Of a stretch of DNA of 53,801 nucleotides, positions 38,542 through 48,393 are shown piece by piece. The notes beneath the pieces are model-generated. The model made no database searches and was not told where the DNA came from. It saw nothing but the letters and a program-made list of their open reading frames with translations. Every line of letters begins with the position of its first letter. Position 1 is the first letter of the stretch. Source of the DNA: Rhodospirillaceae bacterium (lineage in GTDB: Bacteria > Pseudomonadota > Alphaproteobacteria > CACIAM-22H2); NCBI GenBank assembly GCA_022843945.1, contig JALHMR010000035.1:1-53801 (forward strand). Reading direction: 5' to 3'. The translations under genes were made by a program, and so were the position numbers.

Positions 38542-39024
38542 ATGGCGATCAAGGTTGGCGACAGGATCCCGGCGGCCAAGGTCCGGCATATGACCAAGGA
38601 CGGCCCGAAGGAAATCACCACCGACGAGCTGTTCAAGGGCAAGAAGGTGGCCGTCTTCGGCCTGCCGGGCGCCTTCACGCGCACCTGCTCCGGCCAGCAC
38701 CTGCCGGGCTACGTGCAGAATGCCGAGGCGCTCAGGGGCAAGGGCGTGAGCACCATCGCCTGCGTCTCGGTCAACGATGCTTTCGTCATGGATGCCTGGG
38801 GCAAGAGCCAGAACACCGGCGACAAGGTGATGATGCTGGCCGACGGCAATGCCGAGTTCACCAAGGCGCTGGGCCTGGAGATTGACCGCAGCGATGTCGG
38901 CTTCGGCATGCGCTCGCAGCGCTACTCGATGATCGTCGACGACGGCGTGGTCAAGCAGCTCAACCTCGAGAAGCCGGGCGCTTTCGAGATATCCGGCGCC
39001 GAGAGCCTGTTGAAACAGCTCTAG
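38542..39024 (+). CDS. Prx5-type peroxiredoxin, copy 2
   Basis: A 160-aa paralogue of the preceding gene. The peroxidatic Cys49 lies in [16 protein letters not shown] and a second Cys in [10 protein letters not shown]. The sequence is otherwise nearly colinear, with an added D-rich turn ([10 protein letters not shown]). GGAGG lies shortly before the ATG (GGGGAGGAAAAAC). Its stop codon shares the four bases CTAG with the convergent rnhA stop, leaving no room for a terminator. Confidence 0.95.
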   Translation: MAIKVGDRIPAAKVRHMTKDGPKEITTDELFKGKKVAVFGLPGAFTRTCSGQHLPGYVQNAEALRGKGVSTIACVSVNDAFVMDAWGKSQNTGDKVMMLADGNAEFTKALGLEIDRSDVGFGMRSQRYSMIVDDGVVKQLNLEKPGAFEISGAESLLKQL

Positions 39025-39506
39025 GCGGTTTTTGGATCTGGCGCGGCGCGCAGGGCGTCGATCGCGCCGCGGGCGAGCGCGTCGGCGCGCTCGTTCTCCA
39101 GGTGGCCGGAATGACCGCGCACCCAGTGCCAGGAGACGGTGTGCCGTGCGGCCGCCGTCTCCAGGCGCTGCCAGAGATCGACATTTTTCACTGGCTTCTT
39201 GTCGGCGGTCTTCCAGCCGCGCTTCTTCCAGGCCGGCAGCCACTTGGTGATGCCGTCCTTCACGTAGGTCGAGTCCGTATGGATGCGGACGATCGTCGGC
39301 CGGGTCAGCGTCTCCAGCGCCATGATCGCCGCCATCATCTCCATGCGGTTGTTGGTGGTCGGGGAGTCGCCGCCGGAGAGCTCCTTCTCCTGGCCGCGCC
39401 AGCGCAGGATCGCGCCCCAGCCGCCGGGGCCCGGATTGCCGCTGCAAGCGCCGTCGGTGAATGCGTCGACGATACTGCCGTCGCTGGCGGGCGCCTCGTC
39501 GTTCAC
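39021..39506 (-). CDS. rnhA: Ribonuclease HI
   Basis: A 161-aa enzyme cutting RNA in RNA-DNA hybrids. The catalytic set is visible: Asp in [20 protein letters not shown], Glu in [14 protein letters not shown], Asp in [17 protein letters not shown] and the final Asp in NERADALA, with the basic handle [13 protein letters not shown]. The start is a GTG at 39506 overlapping the stop of the SIMPL gene (GTGA), so the two are coupled. Together with the rnhB fragment at position 1 both RNase H types occur in this genome. Confidence 0.96.
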   Translation of the reverse strand: MNDEAPASDGSIVDAFTDGACSGNPGPGGWGAILRWRGQEKELSGGDSPTTNNRMEMMAAIMALETLTRPTIVRIHTDSTYVKDGITKWLPAWKKRGWKTADKKPVKNVDLWQRLETAAARHTVSWHWVRGHSGHLENERADALARGAIDALRAAPDPKTA

Positions 39507-40222
39507 GGCCGGCCGCGCGGGATCAACACCACTTCGGCGTCGACATTGACCCGTACCGTCGTATCGCCCGGCTCGCCGACCGGTGGAACCCCGCCACCGC
39601 TGGCCGCCTCGGCGCGCATCATCATCGGCCGCGGCGGCATCTGTCCGCCGACCTGGCCGACGCGCAGATCGCGGATGTTGCGCACCGCGAGGTTCATGGT
39701 GGTGGCCACGCGGTCGGTGCGCTCGCGCAGGCGCTTGATCGCCTCGGCCGTCAGCTCGTCTTCGGCGGCACGGGCGGTCTCGGGGGCCAGCTCGAAATTG
39801 AGGCCGGACATGATCAGCCCGCCCTGCTGCAGCTCGCCGGCCAGGGCCAGTGTCGCCGCGGTGTCGAGGCTGGTGAGGATCAGCGTCTGCTGGCCGCGCC
39901 AGCGCGGCGGGGCGTTGGCCGGTCGCTCCTGGCTGACCCAGTAGCCGCGCGTCTCGGCGCGTATGGCGGCTTCGCTGCGCACGCGTTCGAGCGCCGCGGT
40001 CATGCGGCGATTGATCTCCGACTGGACGCGGGTAGCCTCGGTGCCGGTCGCCTCGGCGCGCAAGGTCACCACGATGCGGTCCTGCTTGATGACGCGCTCG
40101 GCGAACTCGCTGAGATGGAGGACGGTGGCGTCCTCCTGGGGCGAAGGCAGGGGCACCGTGGTGGTCTGCGCCAACGCCGGCGTGGCAACAAAGAGAAATG
40201 CGGCCCAGGCGAGAAAGCGCAT
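39503..40222 (-). CDS. SIMPL (DUF541) exported protein
   Basis: A 239-aa protein with a signal peptide ([18 protein letters not shown]) and the DUF541/SIMPL pattern: [27 protein letters not shown]-type strand and [19 protein letters not shown] Pro/Met-rich stretch near the C-terminus precedes [14 protein letters not shown] proteins are periplasmic or outer-membrane linked, sometimes tied to oxidative stress; the role is unknown. It overlaps rnhA and follows thrB in a leftward operon. Confidence 0.88.
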   Translation of the reverse strand: MRFLAWAAFLFVATPALAQTTTVPLPSPQEDATVLHLSEFAERVIKQDRIVVTLRAEATGTEATRVQSEINRRMTAALERVRSEAAIRAETRGYWVSQERPANAPPRWRGQQTLILTSLDTAATLALAGELQQGGLIMSGLNFELAPETARAAEDELTAEAIKRLRERTDRVATTMNLAVRNIRDLRVGQVGGQMPPRPMMMRAEAASGGGVPPVGEPGDTTVRVNVDAEVVLIPRGRP

Positions 40223-40231
40223 GAGGACCTC

Positions 40232-41191
40232 CTAGAGTCCGTAGGCCGAGGCGCTTTTGACCGAGCGATGGAACCGCAGCTTCTTCAGGTATTCGAGCGG
40301 GTCCTTCGGCTGGACGAACGCACCGGCCGGGTGGTGCAGCCAATCGTAAAGCCGGGTGAGCAGGAAACGCAGGGCCGAGCCGCGCGCCAGGATGGGCAGT
40401 GCCTCGATCTCCTCCGCCGTCACCGGCCGTGTCTTGCGATAGCCGCGCACCAGGGCGCGGGCCTTGGTGGCATTGAGCGCGCCGTCCTTCTCGAAGCACC
40501 AGGCGTTGAGGCAGATCCCGAGATCGTAGGCGAGCGCCTCGTTGCAGGCGAAGTAGAAGTCGATGATGCCCGATAGCTTGTCGTTCATGAAGAAGACGTT
40601 GTCGGGGAAGAGATCGGCGTGGATCACGCCCTCGGGCAGATCCCTGGGCCAGCGCGCGGCGAGTTCCTCGAGCTCGCGTCCGAGCTCCTCGGCAAGCCCC
40701 GGCTGAACCTCGTCGGCACGCGCGCGGCAGGATTGATAGAGCTGCTTCCAGCCGGGAAGGGCGAGCGCATTGGCCCGGCGCATCGGAAAATCGGCGGCGG
40801 CAAGGTGCAGCCGGGCGAGCGCTTCGCCGACCTGGGAGCAATGGGTGACCAGCACGCGCTTGGGCCACATGCCGCGCAGGAAGCTGATGATGGCGGCCGG
40901 GCGCTTGTGCAGTTCGCGCAGCGTCTTGCCGTCACGCGCCGCGATCGGCGTGGGGCAAGGCAGGCCCTTGGCGGCGGCATGCTCCATCAGGCCGAGGAAG
41001 AAGGGCACGTCGGCCTTGGCCACGCGCTTCTCGTACAGCGTCAGGATGTAGAGCCCGCGGTCGGTCTGCAGCAGGTAGTTCGAATTCTCGACGCCCTCGG
41101 CGATGCCCTTGAGGGCGACCACCGCCCCGATATCGTAGGCGGCGACGAACTTCTCGACTTCGTCGTCGGAGACCTCGGTATAGACAGCCAT
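40232..41191 (-). CDS. thrB: Homoserine kinase, APH-fold type
   Basis: A 319-aa protein of the alphaproteobacterial ThrB type, which has an aminoglycoside-phosphotransferase fold instead of the GHMP fold. Seen: the opening [39 protein letters not shown], the catalytic loop [15 protein letters not shown] and the Mg-binding [20 protein letters not shown]. It makes O-phosphohomoserine for thrC. It lies between ispH (8 bases) and SIMPL. Confidence 0.95.
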   Translation of the reverse strand: MAVYTEVSDDEVEKFVAAYDIGAVVALKGIAEGVENSNYLLQTDRGLYILTLYEKRVAKADVPFFLGLMEHAAAKGLPCPTPIAARDGKTLRELHKRPAAIISFLRGMWPKRVLVTHCSQVGEALARLHLAAADFPMRRANALALPGWKQLYQSCRARADEVQPGLAEELGRELEELAARWPRDLPEGVIHADLFPDNVFFMNDKLSGIIDFYFACNEALAYDLGICLNAWCFEKDGALNATKARALVRGYRKTRPVTAEEIEALPILARGSALRFLLTRLYDWLHHPAGAFVQPKDPLEYLKKLRFHRSVKSASAYGL

Positions 41192-41199
41192 GGCGGGAT

Positions 41200-42192
41200 C
41201 TATCCGGCGAGAGCCCGCGGCAGGTTGAAGCGGACGTTCTCCTCCGCCAGGGTCACGTGCTCCACGGAGACGTCGAAGCGCTCGCGGCAGGCCTCGATGA
41301 TGCCCTGCACCAGGTCCTCGGGCGCCGAGGCGCCGGCGGTGATGCCGAGGCGCCGCACGCCGTCGAGGAAGGCCCAGTCGATCTCGCGCGCATGCTGGAC
41401 CAGGGCGGCGCGGCCGCAGCCGGCATGGCGCGCAACCTCGACCAGCCGCATCGAGTTCGAGGAGTTGGGAGCGCCGACCACCAGGATGGCGTCGACCTGC
41501 GCCGCCACCGCCTTGACCGCCGCCTGGCGGTTGGTGGTGGCGTAGCAGATGTCCTCCTTGCGGGGGGCGGCGATGGCCGGAAAGCGGCGCTTGAGCACGG
41601 CGACGATCGCCGCCGTGTCGTCGACCGACAGCGTGGTCTGGGTGATGTAGGCGAGGTGCCTGGCATCGCGCGGCGCAACCGTCTCGGCCTGGGCCGTGTT
41701 CTCGACCAGGAGGACCGAGCCGTCGGGGAGCTGCCCCATGGTGCCGACGACTTCCGGGTGGCCGGCATGGCCGATGAGGATGATCTCCCGGTTCTCGTCG
41801 TGGTGATGCTCGGCCTCGGCGTGGACCTTGCTGACCAGCGGGCAGGTGGCATCGAGGTAGAAGAGCTTGCGCCGCTCGGCCTCGGCCGGCACCGCCTTGG
41901 GCACGCCGTGGGCGGAGAAGATCACCGGCACACCGTCGGGGACCTCGTCGAGCTCGTCGACGAACACCGCACCCTTGGCCTCCAGGCGCTCCACCACGAT
42001 GCGGTTGTGCACGATCTCGTGGCGCACGTAGACCGGCGCGCCGTAGCGCTCGATGGCGCGCTCGACGATCAGGATGGCCCGATCGACCCCGGCGCAGAAG
42101 CCGCGCGGGCCGGCGAGCAGCACGGCCAGCTTCGGGCGGTCCGTGACCGCCACGCCGCCGCGTCCCGCGGGCGCCGAATCTTGTCGAATCAT
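41200..42192 (-). CDS. ispH: 4-hydroxy-3-methylbut-2-enyl diphosphate reductase
   Basis: A 330-aa iron-sulfur enzyme ending the MEP pathway to IPP and DMAPP. The three cluster cysteines are in [24 protein letters not shown] and [12 protein letters not shown], and [11 protein letters not shown] holds the conserved His. [15 protein letters not shown] is the C-terminal block. The first ~15 residues ([15 protein letters not shown]) are likely dispensable; an in-frame GTG is seen at residue 16 or so. It heads a leftward operon with thrB, SIMPL and rnhA. Confidence 0.95.
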   Translation of the reverse strand: MIRQDSAPAGRGGVAVTDRPKLAVLLAGPRGFCAGVDRAILIVERAIERYGAPVYVRHEIVHNRIVVERLEAKGAVFVDELDEVPDGVPVIFSAHGVPKAVPAEAERRKLFYLDATCPLVSKVHAEAEHHHDENREIILIGHAGHPEVVGTMGQLPDGSVLLVENTAQAETVAPRDARHLAYITQTTLSVDDTAAIVAVLKRRFPAIAAPRKEDICYATTNRQAAVKAVAAQVDAILVVGAPNSSNSMRLVEVARHAGCGRAALVQHAREIDWAFLDGVRRLGITAGASAPEDLVQGIIEACRERFDVSVEHVTLAEENVRFNLPRALAG

Positions 42193-42313
42193 GGGGCCTT
42201 CTCTAGAGTGCCGATCCTGTCGAATCCGGCGCCCAACCTACTCCCCGAGGGCCGGCGGGGGAAGCCCATAGGGCGTGGCAGCGCGCCCCGGAATCGTCAA
42301 AAAAAGGCCGTAA

Positions 42314-42568
42314 ATGAACGACATGCCCGTTTCACCGGTGGTTGCCCAGAAGGCCCCGTACCCGATCGAGGTCGAGGCGGGGAAGACCTATTTCTGGTGC
42401 GCCTGCGGACGCAGCAAGAAGCAGCCCTTCTGCGACGGCTCGCATAGCGGCACCGGCATCCAGCCGCTGGCCTACAAGGCGGAGGCGGCGAAGAAGCTGT
42501 GGTTCTGCGGCTGCAAGATGACGCAGTCGAAACCCTTCTGCGACGGCTCCCACAAGAACCTGCCGTGA
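42314..42568 (+). CDS. Double CDGSH iron-sulfur protein
   Basis: An 84-aa protein with two CDGSH domains: CACGRSKKQPFCDGSH and CGCKMTQSKPFCDGSH, each a 3-Cys/1-His site for a 2Fe-2S cluster. Bacterial two-domain forms (MiNT-like) are small soluble electron-transfer proteins. It has no signal peptide, so it is probably cytoplasmic. It is divergent from ispH, another Fe-S protein, which may be chance. It is followed 8 bases later by a lipoprotein gene. Confidence 0.92.
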   Translation: MNDMPVSPVVAQKAPYPIEVEAGKTYFWCACGRSKKQPFCDGSHSGTGIQPLAYKAEAAKKLWFCGCKMTQSKPFCDGSHKNLP

Positions 42569-42576
42569 GAATCACC

Positions 42577-43104
42577 ATGCGTCGTCTTGCAAGCGCCCTG
42601 GCCCTGCTGGCGCTGGCCGGGATCGCCGGCGCCTGCAGCTCCAAGGAAAAGCCCCAGGCGGCCTGCCCGGTGGGCCTCATCCCGGCTGATTCGGCGACGG
42701 TCACCAAGTTCCGCGACGGCCCCGGCCGCGACCTCACCGACGTCGTGTCGGAGGCCGAGATCGTCAACATCCTGGTGCAGTGCAAGTACGACCCCAAGGG
42801 CGTCACCGTCGACCTGCAGGTGGCGATTGCCGGCGGCCGCGGCCCGGCCGACCGCGCCCGGGTGGCGGACTTCGACTACTTCGTCGCCATCATCGACCCG
42901 CAGCAGAATGTCGTGCAGAAGCAGCCCTTCCGCGTGCGCTTCGAGTTCACCGACAACCGCACGCGCCTGGGCATGATCGAGGAGCTCGAGCCGCGCGTGC
43001 CCCTCAAGGACGCCTTCGACGGCCCGAAATACCAGCTCCTGGTCGGCTTCCAGCTCAGCCCCGACGAGCTCGCCTGGAACCGCAGCCAGCGCGGCAAGCC
43101 GTAG
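42577..43104 (+). CDS. Predicted lipoprotein, unknown function
   Basis: A 175-aa protein starting MRRLASALALLALAGIAGACSS: a signal peptide with a lipobox-like AGAC, so Cys20 is probably lipid-modified. The mature domain has VGLIPADSATVTKFRDG, a central VTVDLQVAIAGGRG and a C-terminal LLVGFQLSPDELAWNR, suggestive of a beta-rich periplasmic domain. An in-frame GTG at 42565 overlaps the CDGSH stop and is a possible alternative start. No clear family is recognised. Confidence 0.75.
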   Translation: MRRLASALALLALAGIAGACSSKEKPQAACPVGLIPADSATVTKFRDGPGRDLTDVVSEAEIVNILVQCKYDPKGVTVDLQVAIAGGRGPADRARVADFDYFVAIIDPQQNVVQKQPFRVRFEFTDNRTRLGMIEELEPRVPLKDAFDGPKYQLLVGFQLSPDELAWNRSQRGKP

Positions 43105-43163
43105 CGCTTCCAGGTTCCCCCGATTGACAAGCCGGGGCTACCCGGCCCAAGCTTGCGACGACT

Positions 43164-43368
43164 CGCGCGGGAGAGACCGTGCCCCAGCCAAGCTGGGGGG
43201 CGGCGCCGAAGGAGCAACCGCCCCGGAAACTCTCAGGCAGAAGGACCGCGCGCAGTCGTTGAACTCTGGAAAGCGGATCGCCGTCGCTAAAGTGGCGGTC
43301 CCACCGAAGATGTAAGTCAGGCCTTCTAGCAAGCCTGGCGAATCTTTCAGGTCCAAGGACAGAGGGGG
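43164..43368 (+). ncRNA. Tandem glycine riboswitch
   Basis: Two glycine-aptamer copies lie 55 bases before gcvT. Aptamer 1 runs from CGCGCGGGAGAG to the core GAAACTCTCAGGCAGAAGGAC; aptamer 2 from GAACTCTGGAAAGCGG to CGAATCTTTCAGGTCCAAGG and ACAGAG. The GGAGAG/CUCAGG(C/U) pairing and AAGGAC core are characteristic. It should switch on the gcv operon when glycine is abundant. The linker between the aptamers is short, as usual. Confidence 0.93.
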
Positions 43369-43423
43369 CGCAACCGGGATACCCGTGTCGTGCGGGCGTT
43401 CCGCAGCGCCACGGGAGATCCTT

Positions 43424-44542
43424 GTGACCGAGCCCCCCTCTGATACCCCGCTGCAGCGCACGCCGCTCTACGATCTCCATCGCGCTCTCGGCGGCAAGCT
43501 GGTGCCCTTCGCCGGCTACGAGATGCCGGTGCGGTACCCGGCCGGCATCCTGGCCGAGCACCTGCACTGCCGCGAGGGCGCGGCGTTGTTCGATGTCTCG
43601 CATATGGGTCAGGTGACGCTGACCGGCGACGGCGCCGCCGCGGCGCTCGAGACCCTGGTCCCCGGCGACATCGCGGGGCTGGCTGCAGGCCGCACGCGCT
43701 ACACCATGTTCACCGACGAGCAGGCCGGCATCCTCGACGACCTGATGGTCACCAATGCCGGCGACCACCTGTTCCTGGTGGTCAATGCCGGCTGCAAGAA
43801 GGATGATTTTGCGCATCTGCAGAAGCATCTCGGCAGCCGCCTGAAGATCCAGGAGCACGCCGATCGCGCGCTGCTGGCGCTCCAGGGTCCGCAGGCGGCG
43901 GCGGTGGTGGCGAAGCTCGCTCCCGAAACCGCGGCGATGAAGTTCATGAGCTTCGGCCAGGCCACGCTCGGCGGTGTCGCCTGCTGGCTGACCCGCTCCG
44001 GCTATACCGGCGAGGACGGGTTCGAGATCTCCTGCCCGGCCGACCAGGCTGAGAAGCTGGCGAAGCTTCTTCTGGGTCAACCCGGGGTCAAGCCGGCCGG
44101 CCTGGGCGCGCGCGATTCCCTGCGCCTCGAAGCCGGCCTCTGCCTCTACGGCCACGACATCGACCGCTCCACCACCCCGGTCGAAGCCGATCTCACCTGG
44201 GCGATCGGCAAGCGCCGGCGCGAGCAGGGCGGCTATCCCGGCGCCGAGATCATCGCCAGGCAGCTGCGCGAGGGACCGTCGCGCAAGCGCGTCGGCATCC
44301 GGCCCGAAGGCCGCGCCCCGGCCCGTGAGCAGACGCCGATCGTCAGCACCGACGGCGCCTCCTTCGGCATGGTGACCAGCGGCGGCTATGGCCCTTCGGT
44401 CGGCGGCCCCATCGCCATGGGTTACGTCGCCGCCACCTCGGCGAAGCCTGGCACGCCGCTCAATCTTGTGGTTCGCGGCAAGCCGTTGCCGGCCAAGGTC
44501 GCTTCAATGCCTTTCGTCCCCCATCGTTATCATCGCGGTTAG
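43424..44542 (+). CDS. gcvT: Glycine cleavage T protein, aminomethyltransferase
   Basis: A 372-aa THF-dependent aminomethyltransferase. The start GTG at 43424 follows GGGAG at 43413-43417. Seen: VPFAGYEMPVRYPAGILAEHLHCREGAALFDVSHMGQV (N-terminal signature), the SGYTGEDGFEI block and the conserved RDSLRLEAGLCLYGHDID near residue 230. It takes the aminomethyl group from GcvH and gives 5,10-methylene-THF and ammonia. It is first in an operon under the riboswitch. Confidence 0.96.
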   Translation: MTEPPSDTPLQRTPLYDLHRALGGKLVPFAGYEMPVRYPAGILAEHLHCREGAALFDVSHMGQVTLTGDGAAAALETLVPGDIAGLAAGRTRYTMFTDEQAGILDDLMVTNAGDHLFLVVNAGCKKDDFAHLQKHLGSRLKIQEHADRALLALQGPQAAAVVAKLAPETAAMKFMSFGQATLGGVACWLTRSGYTGEDGFEISCPADQAEKLAKLLLGQPGVKPAGLGARDSLRLEAGLCLYGHDIDRSTTPVEADLTWAIGKRRREQGGYPGAEIIARQLREGPSRKRVGIRPEGRAPAREQTPIVSTDGASFGMVTSGGYGPSVGGPIAMGYVAATSAKPGTPLNLVVRGKPLPAKVASMPFVPHRYHRG

Positions 44543-44551
44543 GAGAGCCTC

Positions 44552-44929
44552 ATGGCGGAGACCCGCTACAGCAAGGAACACGAATGGATCCGCCTGGACG
44601 GCGAGGTCGCCACGGTCGGCATTTCCGACTACGCCCAGAGCCAGCTCGGCGACATCGTCTTCGTCGAGGTCCCCGAGAAGGGCAGGAAGCTGACCAAGGG
44701 CGGCGAGGCCGCGGTCGTCGAATCGGTCAAGGCGGCGAGCGAGGTCTACGCGCCCGTCTCCGGCGAGGTGACCGAGGGCAACGCGGCGCTGACCGCCAAC
44801 CCGGCGCTGGTCAACTCGGCGGCCCAGGGCGATGGCTGGTTCTTCAGGATGAAGGTCGCCAACAAGGCGGAGCTCGCCGAGCTGATGGATGAGGCCGCCT
44901 ACCAGGCCTACATCAAGGGCCTCGGCTGA
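44552..44929 (+). CDS. gcvH: Glycine cleavage H protein
   Basis: A 125-aa lipoyl carrier. The lipoylated lysine is Lys60 in [40 protein letters not shown] is the conserved neighbouring face. It shuttles the aminomethyl group between P, T and L proteins. AGGAG sits 6 bases before the ATG, and its stop overlaps the gcvPA start (TGATG). Confidence 0.97.
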   Translation: MAETRYSKEHEWIRLDGEVATVGISDYAQSQLGDIVFVEVPEKGRKLTKGGEAAVVESVKAASEVYAPVSGEVTEGNAALTANPALVNSAAQGDGWFFRMKVANKAELAELMDEAAYQAYIKGLG

Positions 44930-46272
44930 TGCGCTACCTGCCGCATACCGAGGCGGACCGCCGCGCCATGCTGCAGGCGATCGGTGCGGCCTCGGTCGAC
45001 GAGCTCTATCGCGACGTGCCTGCTTCGGCTCGGCGCAAGGATCCCGTCGATCTGCCGCCGCACCAGGGCGAGCTGGCGGTCGAGCGCGAGCTGATGGCGC
45101 TGGCCAGCCAGAACCGCCCCGCCGGCTCGATGGCCTCGTTCGTCGGAGCGGGCGCCTATCGCCACCATGTTCCGGCCTCGGTCGATCATTTGATCCAGCG
45201 CGGCGAGTTCCTCACCTCCTACACGCCCTACCAGCCCGAAGTGGCCCAGGGCACTTTGCAGATGCTGTTCGAGTTCCAGACCCAGGTGGCGCTGATCTCC
45301 GGCATGGAGGTGGCGAACGCCTCGATGTACGACGGCGCCACTTCCGCGGCTGAAGCGGTCCTGATGGCCAACCGTGTCACCCGCCGCAAGAAGGCGCTGC
45401 TCTCCGGCGGCCTCCATCCGCATTACCGCGAGACGGTCGAGACCTACGGGCGCTGGGGCGGCTTCGATATCAAGTCGGCCGCGCCCGATCCGGCGGGTAC
45501 CGAGGACCTTGCGGCCCTGATCGATGGCGAGACCTCCTGCGTGGTGGTGCAGAATCCTTCGGTCTTCGGCCAGATCCGCGACCTGTCGGCGCTGGCCGCG
45601 GCTGCGCAGAAAGCCGGGGCGCTGCTCGTCGTCGTCGTCACGGAAGTCGTGTCGCTCGGCCTGCTCAAGCCGCCGGGCGCCATGGGCTGCGACATCTTCG
45701 TCGGCGAGGGCCAGTCGATCGGCAACGCCCTCAATTTCGGCGGGCCCTATGTCGGGCTGTTCGCCACGCGCGAGAAATACGTACGCCAGATGCCCGGCCG
45801 CCTGGCCGGCGAGACCGTCGATGTCGACGGCCGCCGCGGCTGGGTGCTGACCCTGTCGACCCGCGAGCAGCACATCCGCCGTGAGAAGGCGACCTCGAAC
45901 ATCTGCACCAATGCCGGCCTCTGCGCCCTGTCGTTCTGCATCCACCTGTCGCTGCTCGGCGAGGATGGCTTCACCCAGCTCGCCCAGCTCAACCATGCCC
46001 GCGCCGCGCAGCTCGCGGAGAAGCTCGGCACGATCAAGGGCGTGACCGTGCTCAACGATTCCTTCTTCAACGAGTTCACCCTGAAGCTGCCCAAGCCCGC
46101 CGGCCCGGTGGTCGACCGGCTGGTCGACAAGGGCGTGCTGGCCGGCGTGCCCGGGTCGCGATTGTGGCCGGATCGTCCGGAGCTTGCCGATCACCTGATC
46201 GTCGCCGCCACCGAGACCAACACGGACGCGGACATGGATCTCTACGCGCGCGCGCTGGCGGAGGTGCTGTGA
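44929..46272 (+). CDS. gcvPA: Glycine decarboxylase subunit 1 (P, N-terminal half)
   Basis: A 447-aa protein; together with gcvPB it forms the split P protein that decarboxylates glycine. [15 protein letters not shown] is the subunit-1 start, [20 protein letters not shown] and [20 protein letters not shown] are diagnostic, as is [14 protein letters not shown]. It has no PLP lysine, as expected. It overlaps both neighbours by one base in TGATG joints, so translation is coupled. Confidence 0.96.
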   Translation: MRYLPHTEADRRAMLQAIGAASVDELYRDVPASARRKDPVDLPPHQGELAVERELMALASQNRPAGSMASFVGAGAYRHHVPASVDHLIQRGEFLTSYTPYQPEVAQGTLQMLFEFQTQVALISGMEVANASMYDGATSAAEAVLMANRVTRRKKALLSGGLHPHYRETVETYGRWGGFDIKSAAPDPAGTEDLAALIDGETSCVVVQNPSVFGQIRDLSALAAAAQKAGALLVVVVTEVVSLGLLKPPGAMGCDIFVGEGQSIGNALNFGGPYVGLFATREKYVRQMPGRLAGETVDVDGRRGWVLTLSTREQHIRREKATSNICTNAGLCALSFCIHLSLLGEDGFTQLAQLNHARAAQLAEKLGTIKGVTVLNDSFFNEFTLKLPKPAGPVVDRLVDKGVLAGVPGSRLWPDRPELADHLIVAATETNTDADMDLYARALAEVL

Positions 46273-47831
46273 TGGACAAGTCGCAAGGCCGCATCTCCCG
46301 GCCCGATGCCGGCCCGACAGCGGAAATCGTCACGGCTTCCGGCCATCGCGGCTTACAGATCGAGGAGCTGCTGATCTTCGAGCAGGGCGTGCCTGGGCGC
46401 TCGGGCGTCGACCTGCCGGAGCCGCCCAAAGTCAAGGACCGGCTCAACGGCATGCGCCGCCAGGGCGGCATCGGCCTGCCGGGCCTGTCGGAGCCGCAGG
46501 TCATGCGCCATTTCACCCGCCTGTCGCAGAAGAACTACGCCATTGACAGCGGCCTCTATCCGCTCGGCTCGTGCACGATGAAGCACAACCCGCGGCTCAA
46601 CGAGAAGATGGCGCGCCTGCCGGGCCTCGCCGATATCCATCCGCTGCAGCCGGTGAAGACCGTGCAGGGCGCCTTGGCGCTGATGCACCAGCTGGCCCAT
46701 TGGCTGAAGACACTGACCGGCATGCCGGCCGTGGCGCTGACGCCGGGGGCCGGAGCGCACGGCGAGTTCTGCGGCATGATCGCCATCCGCGCCGCGCTCG
46801 ACGCCAGGGGTCAGCAGGCTCGCCGGCGCGTGCTCGTCCCTGAATCGGCACACGGCACCAACCCGGCCACCGCTGCTTCCCTCGGCTTCGAGGTCGATTC
46901 CATTCCCGCTGATGCGCGCGGGCGGGTCGATGTCGCCGCTTTCAAGGCAAAGCTCGGCCCCGACGTCGCGGCGCTGATGCTGACCAACCCCAACACCTGC
47001 GGCCTGTTCGAGCCGGATATCGTGGAAATAGCCCAGGCGCTGCACGACGCCGGCGGCTATTTCTATTGCGACGGCGCCAACTTCAACGCCATCGCCGGCC
47101 GCGTGCGCCCGGCCGATCTCGGCATCGACGCCATGCACATCAACCTGCACAAGACCTTCTCCACGCCGCATGGCGGCGGCGGGCCGGGCTCCGGCCCGGT
47201 GGTCTTTTCGGAAGCCCTCGCTCCTTACGTGCCGCTGCCCTACGTGGTGCACGGCAAGGACGGTTTCCGCCTGGTGGAGACCAGGGAAAGCGGCGCCGAG
47301 CCGTTCGGCCGCCTGAAGACCTTCCACGGCCAGATGGGCATGTTCGTGCGCGCCCTGACCTACATGCTGAGCCATGGCAGCGACGGCATCCGCCAGGCGT
47401 CGGAGGACGCGGTGCTCAACGCCAACTACCTGCTGGCCCGGCTCAAGGACGTGATGACGCCGGCCTTCGAGGGGCCGTGCATGCATGAATGCCTGTTCGA
47501 CGACCGTTTCCTCAAGGATAGCGGCGTCTCGACCCTCGACTTCGCCAAGGCGCTGATCGACGAAGGCTTCCATCCCATGACCATGTACTTCCCGCTGGTC
47601 GTGCACGGGGCGCTGCTCGTCGAGCCGACCGAATCCGAGACCAAGGCCGCGCTCGATGAGTTCGTGGCCTCGCTGCGCTCGCTGGCGGCCAGAGCCAAGG
47701 CGGGAGAGGCCGCCGCCTTCCACGCGGCACCCCGCCTGACCCCGAGACGGCGCCTCGACGAAACCCGCGCCGCCCGTCAGCCGGTGCTGCGCTGGAAGCC
47801 CTCCGGCACGTCCCGCCAGGCGGCGGAATAA
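46272..47831 (+). CDS. gcvPB: Glycine decarboxylase subunit 2 (P, C-terminal half)
   Basis: A 519-aa PLP-bearing half of the split glycine decarboxylase. Lys294 in HINLHKTFSTPHGGGGPGSGP binds PLP. SGLYPLGSCTMKHNPRLNE, TPGAGAHGEFCGMIAI and ESAHGTNPATAASL are further signatures. The C-terminal ~20 residues (Arg/Ala-rich) are less conserved. The split P protein is frequent in alphaproteobacteria and Gram-positives. It is the last gene of the gcv operon; a CBS gene follows after 77 bases. Confidence 0.96.
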   Translation: MDKSQGRISRPDAGPTAEIVTASGHRGLQIEELLIFEQGVPGRSGVDLPEPPKVKDRLNGMRRQGGIGLPGLSEPQVMRHFTRLSQKNYAIDSGLYPLGSCTMKHNPRLNEKMARLPGLADIHPLQPVKTVQGALALMHQLAHWLKTLTGMPAVALTPGAGAHGEFCGMIAIRAALDARGQQARRRVLVPESAHGTNPATAASLGFEVDSIPADARGRVDVAAFKAKLGPDVAALMLTNPNTCGLFEPDIVEIAQALHDAGGYFYCDGANFNAIAGRVRPADLGIDAMHINLHKTFSTPHGGGGPGSGPVVFSEALAPYVPLPYVVHGKDGFRLVETRESGAEPFGRLKTFHGQMGMFVRALTYMLSHGSDGIRQASEDAVLNANYLLARLKDVMTPAFEGPCMHECLFDDRFLKDSGVSTLDFAKALIDEGFHPMTMYFPLVVHGALLVEPTESETKAALDEFVASLRSLAARAKAGEAAAFHAAPRLTPRRRLDETRAARQPVLRWKPSGTSRQAAE

Positions 47832-47908
47832 GCTACCGCCTGCCGCCTTATCGAGCGGAACATTTGCCGCCTGCGGCGGTTGGATTCAGGGCCTGCGGGA
47901 CCTGGATC

Positions 47909-48343
47909 ATGCGTATCGCCGACATCATGCGCCGCAAGCGCGACCGGAACACCGTCGTCACCATCGCGCCCGAGGAGACGCTGGAGCGTGCTGCCAAGCT
48001 GATGGCGGACCGGCTCGTTGGCGCGCTTGTGGTGTGTGACCGGAAGGGCAACCTGTTCGGCGTCATCGCCGAGCGCGATATCGTGCGCGCCCTGGCGTTC
48101 CACGGGCCCGAGGCGCTCGATCTCAAGGTCCAGCACGTCACCCCGGCCGATATGCCGGTGTGCAGTCCCGCCGATGCCATCAACGACGTCGTGGAGCGGG
48201 TGGGTGCGGAAGGGGTGCGTTATCTCGTGGTCAAGCACGAGGGCCGGATGATCGGCATCGTCTCGGTCGGGGATCTGCTCAAGGCCGGGCTGGCTGAAAA
48301 GACCGACGAGGAGCCGCCGCCAGCGACGCCCTGGTACGCCTGA
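47909..48343 (+). CDS. Two-CBS-domain protein
   Basis: A 144-aa protein of two CBS motifs: RIADIMRRKRDRNTVVTIAPEETLERAAKLM with GALVVCDRKGNLFGVIAERDIVRAL, then VTPADMPVCSPADAINDVV with GVRYLVVKHEGRMIGIVSVGDLLKA. Such pairs bind adenine nucleotides (AMP, ATP, SAM or NAD) and act as sensors. It has no other domain, so it should regulate a partner. It follows gcvPB, possibly by read-through; the target is unknown. It ends just before a bidirectional terminator. Confidence 0.9.
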   Translation: MRIADIMRRKRDRNTVVTIAPEETLERAAKLMADRLVGALVVCDRKGNLFGVIAERDIVRALAFHGPEALDLKVQHVTPADMPVCSPADAINDVVERVGAEGVRYLVVKHEGRMIGIVSVGDLLKAGLAEKTDEEPPPATPWYA

Positions 48344-48348
48344 AACAA

Positions 48349-48375
48349 AAAAGGCGCCCGCGAGGGGCGCCTTTT
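48349..48375. terminator. Bidirectional terminator
   Basis: An 11-bp stem (AAAAGGCGCCC arm, 5-base loop) with T-runs on both strands (TTTT after it on the plus strand, TTTTTTGTTTC on the minus strand). It separates the CBS gene from the convergent atpF operon. Confidence 0.92.
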
Positions 48376-48393
48376 CTGTGAAACCGACCAGTG

